Assembly: GCF_032854445.1 (NCBI RefSeq)
Contig: NC_088302.1
Coordinates: forward strand, 25,557,788 to 25,621,787
Source: Liolophura sinensis
Lineage: Eukaryota; Mollusca; Polyplacophora; Chitonida; Chitonidae
Length of the DNA stretch: 64,000 bases
Direction: 5' to 3'
How positions within the stretch are numbered: the stretch's first letter is position 1; each line of letters opens with the position of its first letter. The notes under the pieces were generated by a model that worked only from the letters and a program-made list of their open reading frames with translations, was not told the DNA's origin and ran no database searches. The translations under genes and the position numbers were made by a program. This document shows, one piece after another, positions 29,901 to 39,214 of this stretch.

Positions 29901-31351
29901 ATAAAAGGATGATTATTAATTAAACATATGCATAGGACATGTATAGCCCTATACATGTACCAATATATGCCAATCTCACTTTTAATTCCCTTATCTCTTA
30001 TCATCCTTTAAAAAAAAAAAGTCGGAAAAGAATTTTGGACACCTGAAAAAAGAGTGTATAATGCGCAATAAGCCTGTATAAACATGCACAATGTAACAGA
30101 ACTGGGCCAAAGCTGTGCGCTGTACTTACAGCATGTGTTCTCAAGCTCTACACTATATATGTGTATAATCTATATACATGTATCTTTGCCAGAAGACCAT
30201 GTGCAAATGAAACATCAATTTTGTTGACAAAAGCCGACATTATAACAGTATGACAACATTCTGCAACTTGCACTACAAGTATTTATTAAGATTATCAACC
30301 TGATATTTCCATTTTTTGTTTTAAAGAATGACATGTATAACATTTTTCACAATAAAGTTTTGTGAAGTACAGTAATATTAACATACGTCTTTATAGCTGG
30401 CCTCGTCTTTCCTATGGTACACAGATACATATCCACACTGGCTTTATGTGAAGACTTCCAACATACAACTGCATCTAGGTCCATACACAAACAATCTTAG
30501 AAGACCTGAGTAATCACTTAAATCCTATAGAAGACCCACACACACAGTACCCCAGCCATATATCATATATACACATAAGCCTGGAAGATGGGCCTGCGAA
30601 AAGGCTTATCTAAAAGGACAAGAGAAATTCAATATACATGTACATGTTATATCCCAGAGTCTGGGTCAACCAATGGACGGTTAATGTTAAGATATGGCAG
30701 TGTCAAGTTCATCACATACTGTATTGGTATTCATACCCGAGGACTGTCTGTCAAGTAGTCACACAGAACTTTTGTGTATACGCTTACAAAACACATGTAT
30801 ACACGTAAATGCATCTTAGAAATATGATTTTTGACAATAAGACCATGATGTAAAGGAAACACCAGGTACAAGTGTATTGCATATACTGGTATGCGACATG
30901 AGTATGGACGACATTATCAATCAATAATGTCAATCAGATGACCATTTCTGACTGTCCCAGGAAATTTCTTGTGTCCATGCACAAGATTAGAGAACACTGT
31001 AAATAACCTAAAATTTCGTCTAAAAATGTGCATCTTTAAACACAAATTATTAAATGTAATAAAATATTACTTTTGGTGCTTAAGCTTATGAATCGATCAG
31101 GATGAGGAAAAATGTGTCACTTAAAAACAGCTAAACTTACCTATTTCTCCTAAAATTTGGGACACCTAGTTTGCTCATTATAGCCCATATATCTGTAATT
31201 CTAGCAGGAATATTGAGTATCTTTTTTCTCAAATGGTTAGACTATCTGATCAACAACATACTCATATCTTTACTTTTCCAAGAGGCTGGTAAAGAAATGT
31301 TTTATATAGGTAATATATATATTACACGAAGGTTTTAAAGGTCTCCGAAAC

Positions 31352-31409
<58 letters not shown>

Positions 31410-31415
31410 TGTAAA

Positions 31416-31454
<39 letters not shown>

Positions 31455-34400
31455 ATATATATATATATGCAATTAAAGAAAAGATTTTGTTTCAAACATG
31501 GCATATTAAAATAATTAAATGTATATATACTTATATGCCCCTTTTCAGTTGAAAATGTATCTAAATGCACGTGTATCATGTGTCCTTAGCATCAACAGGA
31601 ACAAATTGCCCTGATAATATTTACTGTTACATGAATACAAATTATGAAATGGTATAAGATTATGAATGTCCCCACTGCCAATTACCAAAAGTCAAACTAA
31701 TTTAGAAGCATTCAGAAGTGTGTTGCTGTACGTGGCACAGACCTGCACACATGAATGAATAAACAACTTTCCACTTCTACACCACTCCACATACATGTAT
31801 CGCTTGTCAGAAAACATGATGACACAGTAAGAGACTGATAATTAGGCTGAAGAAAGAATACTCAATGTATGCACACCAGAGGTTAAAACTGTTGAATAGA
31901 TTAACATCTATGTTCATTGTGAAAATGATCAGAGAGAAGTCACAAATAGACATGGAAGGCTACATCCTATTCATTAATAATAAACAGATAATTTATTTAT
32001 AGATTAGCTAACTTTTAAAGCCACATTCAATAATATATGTAAAGGTATTTTCCTTGATTTTCACGGCATAGCACAGATTGGCGAACCAAACAAGGCCCGT
32101 ATGTATATATGCTTGGAGATTTACGTCGTACTTAACAATTTTTCAGTCACATGATGATGAGAGTCATTAGGTGAGTGTCTTCTTGTGGCAGGGCTAGGCC
32201 ATTCCACCAAAAGTGCTGCTGCCACTGAAGTATGATGCCGAAGACACCAGACATAACACCTCACCCAGTCACATTACATGGGCACCGGGCAAACCAGTCA
32301 TGTTTCCTTGCTTATCCCCTCATTGTTGAGCTCTAAGTGAGGCAGCAGCAAGTACATGTACCATGTCATTGGTATGACACACCCAGGGTATGATCCTGCG
32401 GTTCCCTAACTTCGAGGTAGATGCTCTAACCATTAGGCTGCCTGAATGGTCAACAGCAATTTGTTAAATACATACCTGTACAAGTACCAGACTAACCTCC
32501 CTTCAGCCCAGCCAGTGAGAGCTGTATTCTAGTTTGCCACCCCAATGATCAAGGGCTGAATCTCCTGCTTCAAGACCAACACAAGCAGGATTTTGTACCG
32601 TATTTTATGACGTACAGTATAAGTATGCTTAAATAGAAAAGACACTTAACTGACTGACATGCAGATTCACATGCATGTATATAATCTTGATCACTGGCTA
32701 ACAGCATATACATGTTGTGACAGTTTGGCAATATTAGAATTACTGCCGTGGAAAAAAGCTGTTTCAATCATTCAGGCATGAGCCCATTCTGAAGTACAAG
32801 GCTGCAGTTTTATACAGAACATGTCATATAGTGTACCCTTATGGCTATACATGTAGGCTGTTCAAACTCAGGTCTATAGCAATCATCTAGCATTAATTCT
32901 GCATCAGTGCCAGTTTGGATGTTTTGCAGATTGTGTCATAACAAGCAGTGCCAATCTTTAAGGACAATCTGAATGGAATGAGTGATAAACCCCACATATA
33001 TGTGAAGGTTAATTTCTGTGGAAATTAACAAGTCCATGGATATACATTTTATTTTCAAAGCGTACCTTCAAAGGTGATGAGGCTGTGGATGTGATGCATG
33101 ACAGAAAATGAAGACTTTTGCATTGAGAAAGATGGATTTTCCTATCAGGTGATGTCTTAAATTCTGTGTAGATACTAAATCAAGGGCCAAAAAGACCAAA
33201 ATGATGAGCATGGATTCACTGTATTATAATGGAAACATTTCATGGATATGTGAAACATTGTGCCACTGACTTAAAGAGTCAAGGAATGTCCCTGGCAGAA
33301 TTTTAGATGATTTCTCTTGTCCTACTTTAACTATGTACTATTAAAAGCAGTGCATGGGGTAAAAGCTTTAGTTTTACTTATCTAAGGATATCACAAATGT
33401 ATGATTCATTGCCAAATACAGCTTCTTTATTCTGGAGCGCAAGCTGGCTCACGGGGCCTCCTAAAGAAGTTCTGGCTTAGAAGAAGTGATTCAGGACAGC
33501 TTTATACAGCTGTCCTTGTAGCCTTCTACTTTGGATAATCTGACCTTTCAAACCAATAATAAAGTTCCGTGAAAGAATCACTTTCAATTCAGCTGCCTAC
33601 TTTTGAGCTCTGGACTCCTTCTCTAATTAATAAGGAAAACCCTGTACTCACCCATGTACTTCAAGATACTGTAGAGTTTGAGAACACAATGAGATGCACA
33701 TACTTTCATTACGGTAGACTCACTGTTTTAGTGGCATATAGAAGTTGGCACGGAAGTACACTTGACAAGGCATTGCTTATGGATTTACAACTTCTTCATT
33801 TATTTTCATGATACTAGCATCGTTCTCAAGTGCCTTGTCTAGTGTCACTGTAACCATGTAAGCACTGTATAACTTAAGTGGTTAAGCCAAGCTACATAAA
33901 AATATATTATTGCATGTACACAACATGCACTGTAACTGATAAACCATACCCTACCAGATACTGATCTTGCCACCAAGTAATCTCATTTAAAACTAAATTG
34001 ATGCAAATAATTCTTAACAATAATATAAGGTGATCACAGCAATGGTTTACATGACATACGTTTGTTATTGAACAGGGCTCTCATTGATACAAATGGCCCT
34101 GGTTAGCTGGCTATCTACTGCACATGTATTCCGCGTAGAAATTTCACTGAACTTTAACTCTTGAACCCACCCTTCTGTCAATGATTCCCAATTTAAGGTT
34201 ATCCGAAGTGTAGACATGTTAAAGTCTGCATCAGTACGCCATCTTATAACACCAATCAAGCTGCTTAAACTTTTGAATCGAACATGACGAATCAACATAT
34301 GCCATATTTTGAATTCGAACTTTCTTCAAGTTCCGGCAAGGTACGTGTTGGACATGTATGACCCGTACAATGTATGACCCGATCTGGGTTTAACCCCAGG

Positions 34401-34860
34401 CTAACATGAAACATGGTGGAAGTCTGTTTGAGATTAAAGTTTTCAACGCCTGCTTTATCGTGAGAACAAGGTTTGCCAGTACAAGTTTTGACATCGTCTA
34501 AATTCGGATTACTTGTGCATTCAATGTATAGGGTGCATTAGGGTTGACTCGAGTTGTACAGGTATGTGAAATTTTCCTGCTGGGAGACATAAAGGTTTTG
34601 TGAAATTTTCCTGGTGGGCGACATACAACTATACATGTGCGTCCTAAGTTAGCATAACAAGGCTCGACTTGCTCGTAACTTGTCGTCTGCTAACTTTCCA
34701 CTCCAACACACTCCAACCAGAACAACTCGCCAGCGACAACATGTGCTTGAGAATGTTTTGCTTCCGCCGATAAGTTTCAATTTAAGGTACAGCAAGCCAT
34801 CAACATTTTTAAGCTTTAAATCTTTGAAATATACTCATTTTTGACAAAAACCTACCCCAT
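2817..34860 (-). CDS. Homer: Homer scaffold protein gene (whole gene, 9 coding exons)
   Basis: Homer proteins are cytoplasmic/postsynaptic scaffolds. Their N-terminal EVH1 domain binds proline-rich ligands (mGluR, IP3 and ryanodine receptors, Shank), and a C-terminal coiled coil tetramerises them. Exons 2-9, listed separately, join without any phase conflict. With an ATGGG first exon the CDS is 1155 nt, giving 384 residues, close to the family's usual 350-390. EVH1 occupies residues ~1-110. F14, W24, F74 and G89, known ligand-groove positions in Homer1, fall at exactly those numbers here. Residues ~110-180 form a Ser/Asn-rich linker. From ~183 to the end the sequence is a heptad-rich coiled coil (L, E, K, Q; no Pro). 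No early-terminating short form like vertebrate Homer1a is evident. The gene is head to head with ARNT. Identification is very secure; only the first exon is uncertain. Confidence 0.95.
3046..3538. repeat. 22-bp minisatellite, about 22 copies, next to Homer exon 9
   Basis: The unit is ACATGTACAACACAGAGG followed by TAAC, with variants such as GATAAC, GGTAGC and 15-21 bp short units. It lies in Homer intron 8 and ends roughly 30 bp from the exon 9 acceptor. Confidence 0.93.
3539..6703. other. Homer intron 8 remainder
   Basis: No exon seen. It holds a TA microsatellite (about 4157-4180), a 17-bp perfect hairpin (4928-4971) and A/T-rich stretches near 6450-6510. Confidence 0.6.
4928..4971. repeat. 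Perfect 17-bp inverted repeat (hairpin)
   Basis: AGCTAATGTGCAACTGG at 4928-4944 and its exact reverse complement at 4955-4971, separated by a 10-nt loop. It lies in a Homer intron. Function unknown. Confidence 0.85.
6704..6784 (-). CDS. Homer: Homer exon 8 (coiled coil 3)
   Basis: 81 nt, 27 codons, [16 protein letters not shown] through LQTKLQ. Acceptor TATCTTTCAG, donor CAG|GTGAGT. Phase 0 at both ends. Confidence 0.9.
6785..7882. other. Homer intron 7
   Basis: About 1.1 kb of AT-rich intron with short ATA/TAA runs near 6870-6890. No gene or clear mobile element seen. Confidence 0.6.
7883..8011 (-). CDS. Homer: Homer exon 7 (coiled coil 2)
   Basis: 129 nt, 43 codons, [16 protein letters not shown] through [11 protein letters not shown]. 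Gln/Glu/Leu-rich heptads. Acceptor TTTTGCCAG, donor CAG|GTTTGA. Phase 0 at both ends. Confidence 0.92.
8012..9810. other. Homer intron 6
   Basis: About 1.8 kb with no exon-like segment. Ordinary unique-looking intron. Confidence 0.6.
9811..9967 (-). CDS. Homer: Homer exon 6 (coiled coil 1)
   Basis: 157 nt encoding [18 protein letters not shown] through STRLKKK, a Homer-specific motif block (KWE.EL.TL.NNN.RL..AL.ES). Acceptor TTGTTTCAG, donor AAG|GTTTGC. The first base completes the Ser codon from exon 5; the exon ends in phase 0. Confidence 0.96.
10645..10735 (+). mobile_element. SINE 3' fragment (CTGACTGCTGTC family)
   Basis: Contains CTGGTTTCCTCCACCCTCTG, CTGACTGCTGTC and the tail AACACCAATGAAATTAATAA. 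It matches the 3' half of the element at 19355-19560 and has no tRNA-like head. In Homer intron 4. Confidence 0.5.
10765..10895 (-). CDS. Homer: Homer exon 5 (linker to coiled coil)
   Basis: 131 nt encoding [15 protein letters not shown], a Pro/Ala linker and then [15 protein letters not shown], where the heptads begin. Human Homers have a similar LKYEND/RLK segment here. Acceptor ATCATTCAG, donor AG|GTACCT, ending in phase 2. Confidence 0.95.
11204..11368 (-). CDS. Homer: Homer exon 4 (end of EVH1, Ser/Asn-rich linker)
   Basis: 165 nt, 55 codons. It starts [14 protein letters not shown], the last EVH1 helix, and then becomes a polar linker rich in Ser, Asn and Thr, ending SSLSSLHSE. Acceptor AATTTTAG, donor GAG|GTGAGA. 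Phase 0 at both ends. Confidence 0.93.
11841..11972 (-). CDS. Homer: Homer exon 3 (EVH1, second half)
   Basis: 132 nt, 44 codons, starting [16 protein letters not shown] and ending TETDLAK. It carries the highly conserved SQKFGQW and NTVYGLGF motifs with F74 and G89. Acceptor TTTGTAG, donor AAG|GTTAGA. Phase 0 at both ends. Confidence 0.97.
13878..14034 (-). CDS. Homer: Homer exon 2 (EVH1, first half)
   Basis: 157 nt, one base plus 52 codons, encoding [16 protein letters not shown] through EGSK. The acceptor is ATTTTTTCAG and the donor AAG|GTTTGTC. It contains the Homer EVH1 signature F14 and KKNW (W24), followed by the SVSYYYDS strand. Ends in phase 0. Confidence 0.96.
14631..14700. repeat. 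TA microsatellite
   Basis: Nearly pure (TA)n, with ATCTATATATC interruptions at the left side and a TGTGTGTATA exit. Confidence 0.95.
14924..14957. repeat. TA microsatellite
   Basis: Pure (TA)n of about 34 bp. Confidence 0.93.
15706..15890 (-). mobile_element. Degenerate tRNA-SINE, family 1
   Basis: Reverse-oriented and old. Contains CATACTCAGGAATATTTCAC, CATTATTATGGTCAGAGGAA, and near its end GTTGGTGAGAGGTTCCTGAG. All are recognisable family-1 segments. Confidence 0.6.
16026..16428. repeat. 77-bp tandem repeat, about 5 copies with a two-unit period
   Basis: The unit includes CAAGTATTCATTCTGACATG, TAGACATTTACACTTAACAT and GTATATGAACAATCTACA. After the first copy, two unit types (CTGACATGTAGAC then CGGACATGTAAAC) alternate, so the effective period is 154 bp. 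Confidence 0.92.
16634..16819 (-). CDS. Candidate terminal exon of a nested minus-strand gene (netrin-module-like C-terminus?)
   Basis: Open frame of 61 codons plus TGA, with an acceptor-like GTGACACACACAG before it. It begins [19 protein letters not shown], continues [19 protein letters not shown] and ends in a basic His/Arg-rich tail ([16 protein letters not shown]). A Cys followed by YLVIG, then a basic tail, recalls the C-terminal end of NTR (netrin C-terminal) modules; this resemblance is from memory and weak. It joins in phase 0 with the exon at 19818-19888. Oddity: the stop overlaps a perfect donor (CACAG|GTGAGT) whose phase fits Homer exon 2, so from the ATG at 16760-16762 it could instead be an alternative 42-residue Homer N-terminus (...HYFHREQPIF). 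It may also be chance. Confidence 0.38.
   Translation of the reverse strand, partial: PAKARCKDYLVIGVIVSGGMRLEDKIRRAHTVIVKSQKSGHYRKLSHSFHRHEKRDHYFHR
18107..18552. mobile_element. MITE-like nonautonomous DNA transposon remnant
   Basis: About 446 bp bounded by imperfect terminal inverted repeats of ~30 bp: AAGCCAGGGACACACTTGAC on the left, and on the right the complement of AAGCCCAGGACACACTAGAC, each followed by AG and a T-run. The interior is locally GC-rich with CpG-containing words (GCGTCCGCGCCGGC), unlike the flanking AT-rich intron. No transposase frame. No target-site duplication found by eye. Confidence 0.65.
19066..19090. repeat. Perfect short palindrome
   Basis: AGCTAAGACAGA, a single A, then its exact complement TCTGTCTTAGCT: 12-bp arms with a 1-nt centre. 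Confidence 0.8.
19214..19345 (-). mobile_element. tRNA-SINE family 1, 5'-truncated
   Basis: Reverse-oriented. Starts with the TTATTTATTTAATTGGTGTT tail, then CGCCGTACTCAAGAATATTT and CAGCATTATGGTGGGAGGAA. The tRNA-like head is missing, and the element abuts a second SINE. Confidence 0.85.
19355..19560 (+). mobile_element. SINE of a second type (CTGACTGCTGTC family)
   Basis: Contains a canonical pol III B box (GGTTCAAATCC at about 19389), then GTACGGCAGTGGCTTAC, CATAACCCTGACTGCTGTC and a tail ATCAATCAAATAAATTTAAA. Shares its 3' part with the fragment at 10645. Confidence 0.6.
19818..19888 (-). CDS. Candidate internal exon of the nested minus-strand gene
   Basis: 71 nt between ATACACACAG and donor AGG|GTAGGC. 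In the frame that enters with 2 bases it reads [20 protein letters not shown] and then APR, with no stop. It ends in phase 0 and so continues in frame into 16634-16819. Together they give 84 residues including GD.L.V and C..YL.IG, a pattern loosely like the end of an NTR module. The upstream exon, expected to end in phase 1, was not found with confidence. Confidence 0.38.
21058..21285 (-). mobile_element. tRNA-SINE family 1
   Basis: Reverse-oriented, nearly complete. ATTTATTTATTTGATTGGTG tail, CGTACTCAAGAGTATTTCAC, GGTGGGAGGAAACCGGGCAG, then GACTTGAACTCACTGATGAG where the tRNA-like head begins. Confidence 0.88.
21915..22172 (+). mobile_element. tRNA-SINE family 1
   Basis: Forward copy. Head GTTGGTTAGCGCGCTAGCGC, B-box-like GAGTTCAAGTCC, body, GAAATATTCTTGAGTACGGC and tail CAATCAAATAAATAAACAAA. 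Confidence 0.9.
22773..22940. repeat. 30-bp tandem repeat, about 5.5 copies
   Basis: Unit ACCACAAAGCAGTGCCTGTA plus ATGTATTCTT, ATGTAAATGC or ATGTACTTGT. Confidence 0.9.
22847..23298. repeat. 224-bp tandem duplication
   Basis: 22847-23070 is repeated almost identically at 23071-23298. Each copy has some 30-bp units followed by the same unique segment (GGTTAGATGTATAGATTGTA ... CACCATAAACCTGTGC). The very high identity suggests a recent event. Confidence 0.92.
24914..25201 (+). mobile_element. tRNA-SINE family 1 with 12-bp target-site duplication
   Basis: Complete forward copy. It has an A-box-like TGGCTCAGTTGG, GAGTTCAAGTCC as B box, the body, and CTTGAGTACGGCGTAAAACA. Flanked by a perfect direct repeat ATCCAATGTAGT (24914-24925, 25190-25201), the product of target-primed insertion. 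Confidence 0.93.
26275..26470 (-). mobile_element. Degenerate SINE
   Basis: Reverse-oriented, old: TGTTTAACACCATACTGTAC, ATTTTTCACTTTTATGATGG, and a body (GTAACCAGAGTGCCTGGCAT, CAGACCACTGATTGTTGAAA) that matches part of the next element. Confidence 0.55.
26540..26872 (-). mobile_element. Composite SINE
   Basis: Begins as family 1 (TACTCAAGAATATTTCACTT), passes into a body shared with the element at 26275 (CCAGAGTGCCCGACATAAAG, AGACAAGTGCACCAGAC), and returns to family-1 sequence (AACCCACAACCATTCATAGG ... GGGCTTGAACTCACA). This suggests recombination or nested insertion. Confidence 0.65.
28095..28250 (-). mobile_element. Very degenerate SINE relative
   Basis: GTACCATACTCAATAATTTT, CACTTCTTTTCATGGTGGTC and GTAACCTGAGTGCCAAGAAT parallel the element at 26275. 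Confidence 0.4.
31353..31470. repeat. TA microsatellite block
   Basis: (TA)n with ACACACACATG and ATGTA interruptions. Confidence 0.95.
32110..32452 (-). mobile_element. Second long tRNA-SINE family (family 2)
   Basis: Read on the minus strand, it starts with a tRNA-like head (GGCAGCCTAATGGTTAGAGC, then GAACCGCAGGATCATACCC) and ends with AAAAATTGTTAAGTACGACG. The A-box-like segment and the length of about 340 bp suggest a tRNA-derived SINE. A partial copy is at 42855. Confidence 0.6.
34856..34860 (-). CDS. Homer: Homer candidate exon 1 (initiator Met-Gly)
   Basis: On the minus strand the sequence reads ATGGG followed by a good donor, GTAGGT. Homer1/2 start MGEQPIF. Exon 2 begins with one base (A) followed by GAG CAG CCT, so ATGGG+A gives Met-Gly in phase. 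Another in-frame ATG lies 6 nt upstream (ATGAAC), so MNMG is also possible. This was the only ATGGG-GT combination in the right phase that I found by eye upstream of exon 2. It implies a 20.8-kb first intron. A large first intron is also usual in vertebrate Homer genes. The match is only 5 coding bases, so it is tentative. Confidence 0.4.
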
Positions 34861-35560
34861 GTTCATCTTTGGTATTTCAATAATCTCACATAGTCGTCAG
34901 CAAACTTCATACGCCACAACTCTCCATCGCTAACGCGGTTACCAGCCAGAGGGTTAAGAATGGGACCGTCCTTGAATGAGCCCCTGTCAGTGCCTAGGCC
35001 CCTTGACAAAACTTCATTTTCTTAGCCGTTGTATCGACAAACATTCAACAGCCATAATCATATATACAAACAGAAATAGCAAATATAAACTATACATAAC
35101 TTTTCACTGAAAGTTTAACTGTAAAATACCAGCCCTTACATGAAAAAAGACATATTCTTTATAGCACATGTGCCTCTCTATACGCTTGCTTTACAACACG
35201 GCCATCACAAGGCTTGTAGGCTTGTTTATGCTTAACAATGATCACCACTGGTGTCTCCACACGGAATTGTTTAATCAGCATTCATCACTAAAATTGATTC
35301 AGCTTTTGGTCAGAGTCAGGATGTGCATACTTTAGATAAAGATATTACATGTGCATTCGGTAAGACGGATCGGAAGCTACAGAGACCACGTGATCTCCTT
35401 GGCAACAAACGGCGTGAAACGGTTCCTCCAACGGTTTTGCACAGCAAAATGCCTATTTAACGTATTTAAGAAAAATAAAGTATTTTTAGAAATAAAGGAA
35501 GAGGCAGAGTTTTTGTGTGTTCTGACATCACTTCTTGCCTTATCACCGTGACCCCAGTGA
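34861..35560 (-). promoter_or_regulatory. Homer: Putative Homer promoter / 5' UTR
   Basis: Region upstream of the candidate first exon. It has relatively few repeats and contains a CACGTG E-box (35387-35392) and an ETS-like CGGAAG (35371-35376). No TATA box assigned. Depends on exon 1 being correct. Confidence 0.3.
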
Positions 35561-35580
35561 CCTCGGCACTATTCGAGATT

Positions 35581-36362
35581 TTTGACCGTTGAAACCTGCG
35601 TATATAGGCGACACCTGTATATATAGTTAATGACAGCTGTAACCGACGTATATAAGTGACACCTGTATATGTAGTCAGCGACTGCTATAACCGGCGTACA
35701 TAGGTGACGCCTGTATATAGGCCTATAGTCAATGACTGCTGTAACCTGCGTAAATAGATAACACCAGTCGAGTCTGCGACTGCTGTAACTGGCGTATATA
35801 GACACCTGTGTATATAGTCAGCGACTGCTGTAACCGGCGTACTTAGGTGACACCTATATATATAGTCAATGACTGCTGTAACCTGCGTAAATAGGTGACA
35901 CTTGTCGAGTCCGCGACTGCTGTAACCGGCGTATATAGACACCTGTGTATATAGTCAGCGACTGCTGTAACCGGCGTATATAGACACCTGTGTATATAGT
36001 CAGCGACTGTTGTAACCGGCGTATACAGGTGACACCTGTATATATAGTCAGCGACTGCCGTAACAGGGGTTTCTAGGTGACACCTGTATATATAGTCAGT
36101 GACAGTTGTAACCGACGTATATAGGTGACACCTGTATATGTAGTCAGCTACTGCTGTAACCGTCGTACATAGGTGACACCTGTATATATAGTCAATGACT
36201 GTTGTAACCGGCGTATACAGGTGACATCCGTATATATAGTCAGCGACTGCTGTAACAGGGGTTTCTAGGTGACACCTGTATATATAGTCAGCGACTGCTG
36301 TAACCGGCGTCTATAGCTGACACCTGTATATATAGTCAGTGACCGCTGTAACCTGTGTATAT
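35581..36362. repeat. 48-bp minisatellite, about 16 copies
   Basis: Unit: CGACTGCTGTAACCGGCGTA, TATAGGTGACACCTGTATAT, ATAGTCAG (48 bp; some units 45 bp). It borders the putative Homer promoter. Confidence 0.93.
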
Positions 36363-36507
36363 ATCCGTGTATATACACGGAGCAGTCACTAACTAGGCCC
36401 CTAAAAGATATTGCATACAGGCATTTAGTCAGTGAATGGGCTACGAACAAGGTAAAGCAATCGCAGCCTGACCTAAAATACTCATGCATGTACGCATAAT
36501 CATTCAC

Positions 36508-36572
36508 TGACTTGAATCCGCCGTCATAGAAGTGAAATGTTCTTGAGATTCTTGAGAATAAATAAATAAACA
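36508..36572 (+). mobile_element. SINE 3'-tail fragment
   Basis: CCGCCGTCATAGAAGTGAAA and GAATAAATAAATAAACATA: the 3' end of a family-1 element embedded among degenerate satellite units. Confidence 0.6.
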
Positions 36573-36651
36573 TACTGCTGTCACTGACTGAACTCCTAAA
36601 GATCATGCATACGGACACGGTAAAGCAGTCACTGACTGAATCCCTCAAGAC

Positions 36652-36735
36652 TTATTTATTAATTTTGATTTATTTGATTGGTGTACGCTGTAGTCAAGAA
36701 TATTTCACTTATACGACGACGGCCAGCGTTATGGC
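36652..36735 (-). mobile_element. SINE 3'-tail fragment
   Basis: TTTGATTTATTTGATTGGTG, GTCAAGAATATTTCACTTAT and ACGACGACGGCCAGCGTTAT: a reverse family-1 3' end inside the satellite flank. Confidence 0.7.
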
Positions 36736-39214
36736 AGAAGGAATCTGAGTAACGCCTGAAGATCCTGCTTGCGTGTAGGCAAGGTAAAACTGTCGTTGAA
36801 TGAGCCTCTAAAGATGCTAGTACGGACGAGGCAAAGCAGTCACTTACATGGCCCCTGAAGATCCTGCTTGCATGTAGACAAGGTAAAACTGTCGCTGAAA
36901 GAGCCCCTAAAGATGGTCATACGGACGAGGTAAAGCAGTCACTTACATGGCCCTTAAAGATTCTGCTTGCATGCTGACAAGGTAAAGCAGTCACAGACTG
37001 ACCCCTTAAAGATCCTGCATACGGACAAGGTGAGAACACTCACCATACTAAACCCCTAAAGATCCTGCATACGGACAAGGTAAAACCACTCACCATACTG
37101 AACCCCTAAAGATCCTGCATACGGGCAAGGTAAAACAGTCACTGACTGAGCTCCTAAAGATCCTGCATATGGACAAGGTAAAACAGTCACCATACTGAAC
37201 CCCTAAAGATCCTGCATACGGGCAAGGTAAAGCAGTCACAGACTGACCCCTTAAAGATCCTGCATACGGACAAGGTAAAACAGTCACCATACTGAACCCC
37301 TAAAGATCCTGCATACGGGCAAGGTAAAACAGTCACTGACTGAGCCCCTAAAGATCCTGCATATGGACAAGGTAAAAACACTCACCATACTGAACCCCTA
37401 AAGATTCTGCATACGGGCAAGGTAAAACAGTCACCATACTGAACCCCTAAAGATCCTGTATGTGGACAAGGTAAAAACACTCACCATACTGAACCCCTAA
37501 AGATCCTGCATACGGGCAAGGTAAAACAGTCACTGACTGAGTCCCTAAAGATCCTGCATATGGACAAGGTAAAACAGTCACCATACGGAACCCCTAAAGA
37601 TCCTGCATATGGACAAGGTAAAACACTCACCATACTGAACCCCTAAAGATCCTGCATATGGGCAAGGTAAAACAGTCACTGACTGAGCCCCTAAAGATCC
37701 TGCATATGGACAAGGTAAAAACACTCACCATACTGAACCCCTAAAGATTCTGCATATGGACAAGGTAAAACAGTTACTGACTCAGCCCCTAAAGATCCTG
37801 CATATGGACAAGGTAAAAACACTCACCATACTGAACCCCTAAAGATCCTGCATACGGACAAGGTAAAACAGTCACTGACTGAGCCCCTAAAGATCCTGTA
37901 TATGGACAAGGTAAAAACACTCACCATACTGAACCCCTAAAGATTCTGCATATGGACAAGGTAAAACAGTCACTGACTGAGCCCCTAAAGATCCTGCATA
38001 TGGACAAGGTAAAAACACTCACCATACTGAACCCCTAAAGATCCTGCATACGGACAAGGTAAAGCAGTCACTGACTGAGCCCCTAAAGATCCTGCATATG
38101 GACAAGGTAAAACAGTCACCATACGGAACCCCTAAAGATCCTGCATACGGGCAAGATAAAACAGTCAATGACTGAGCCCCTAAAGATCCTGCATATGGAC
38201 AAGGTAAAAACACTCACCATACTGAACCCCTAAAGATCCTGCATACGGGCAAGGTAAAACAGTCACTGACTGAGCCCCTAAAGATCCTGCATATGGACAA
38301 GGTAAAAACACTCACCATACTGAACCCCTAAAGATCCTGCATACGGGCAAGGTAAAACAGTCACTGACTGAGCCCCTAAAGATCCTGTATATGGACAAGG
38401 TAAAAACACTCACCATACGGAACCCCTAAAGATCCTGCATACGGGCAAGGTAAAACAGTCACTAACTGAGCCCCTAAAGATCCTGCATACGGACAAGGTA
38501 AAACAGTCACCATACTGAACCCCTAAAAATCCTGCATACGGGCAAGGTAAAACAGTCACTGACTGAGCCCCTAAAGATCCTGCATGTGGACAAGGTAAAA
38601 ACACTCACCATACTGAACCCCTAAAGATCCTGCATATAGACAAGGTAAAACAGTCACTGACTGAGCCCCTAAAGATCCTGCATACGGACAAGGTAAAAAC
38701 ACTCACCATACTGAACCCCTAAAGATCCTGCATACGGGCAAGGTAAAACAGTCACTGACTGAGCCCCTAAAGATCCTGCATATGGACAAGGTAAAACAGT
38801 CACCATACTGAACCCCTAAAGATCCTGCATATGGACAAGGTAAAAACACTCACCATACGGAACCCCTAAAGATCCTGCATACGGGCAAGGTAAAACAGTC
38901 ACTGACTGAGCCCCTAAAGATCCTGCATACGGACAAGGTAAAACAGTCACCATACTGAACCCCTAAAGATCCTGCATACGGGCAAGGTAAAACAGTCACT
39001 GACTGAGCCCCTAAAGATCCTGCATGTGGACAAGGTAAAAACACTCACCATACTGAACCCCTAAAGATTCTGCATACGGGCAAGGTAAAACAGTCACCAT
39101 ACTGAACCCCTAAAGATCCTGCATACGGACAAGGTAAAACAGTCACTGACTGAGCCCCTAAAGATCCTGCATATGGACAAGGTAAAAACACTCACCATAC
39201 TGAACCCCTAAAGA

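Larger units (their letters stand above)
14035..34855. other. Homer intron 1 (20.8 kb)
   Basis: Long first intron, assuming exon 1 at 34856. It holds TA microsatellites (14631-14700, 14924-14957, 31353-31470), SINEs, a 77-bp tandem array, a MITE-like element, a 224-bp duplication and two minus-strand exon-like segments. The stretches 23300-24750, 27000-27500, 28900-29700 and 33400-33850 are low in repeats and somewhat GC-richer. They may hold regulatory sequence, but no coding content is certain. Confidence 0.6.

Noticed and set aside
30401-30490. Minus-strand segment with GATGCAG acceptor and GTATGT donor, open for 27 codons ([15 protein letters not shown])
   Set aside because: One short open segment with no recognised motif and no phased neighbour. 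Expected by chance in 20 kb of intron.
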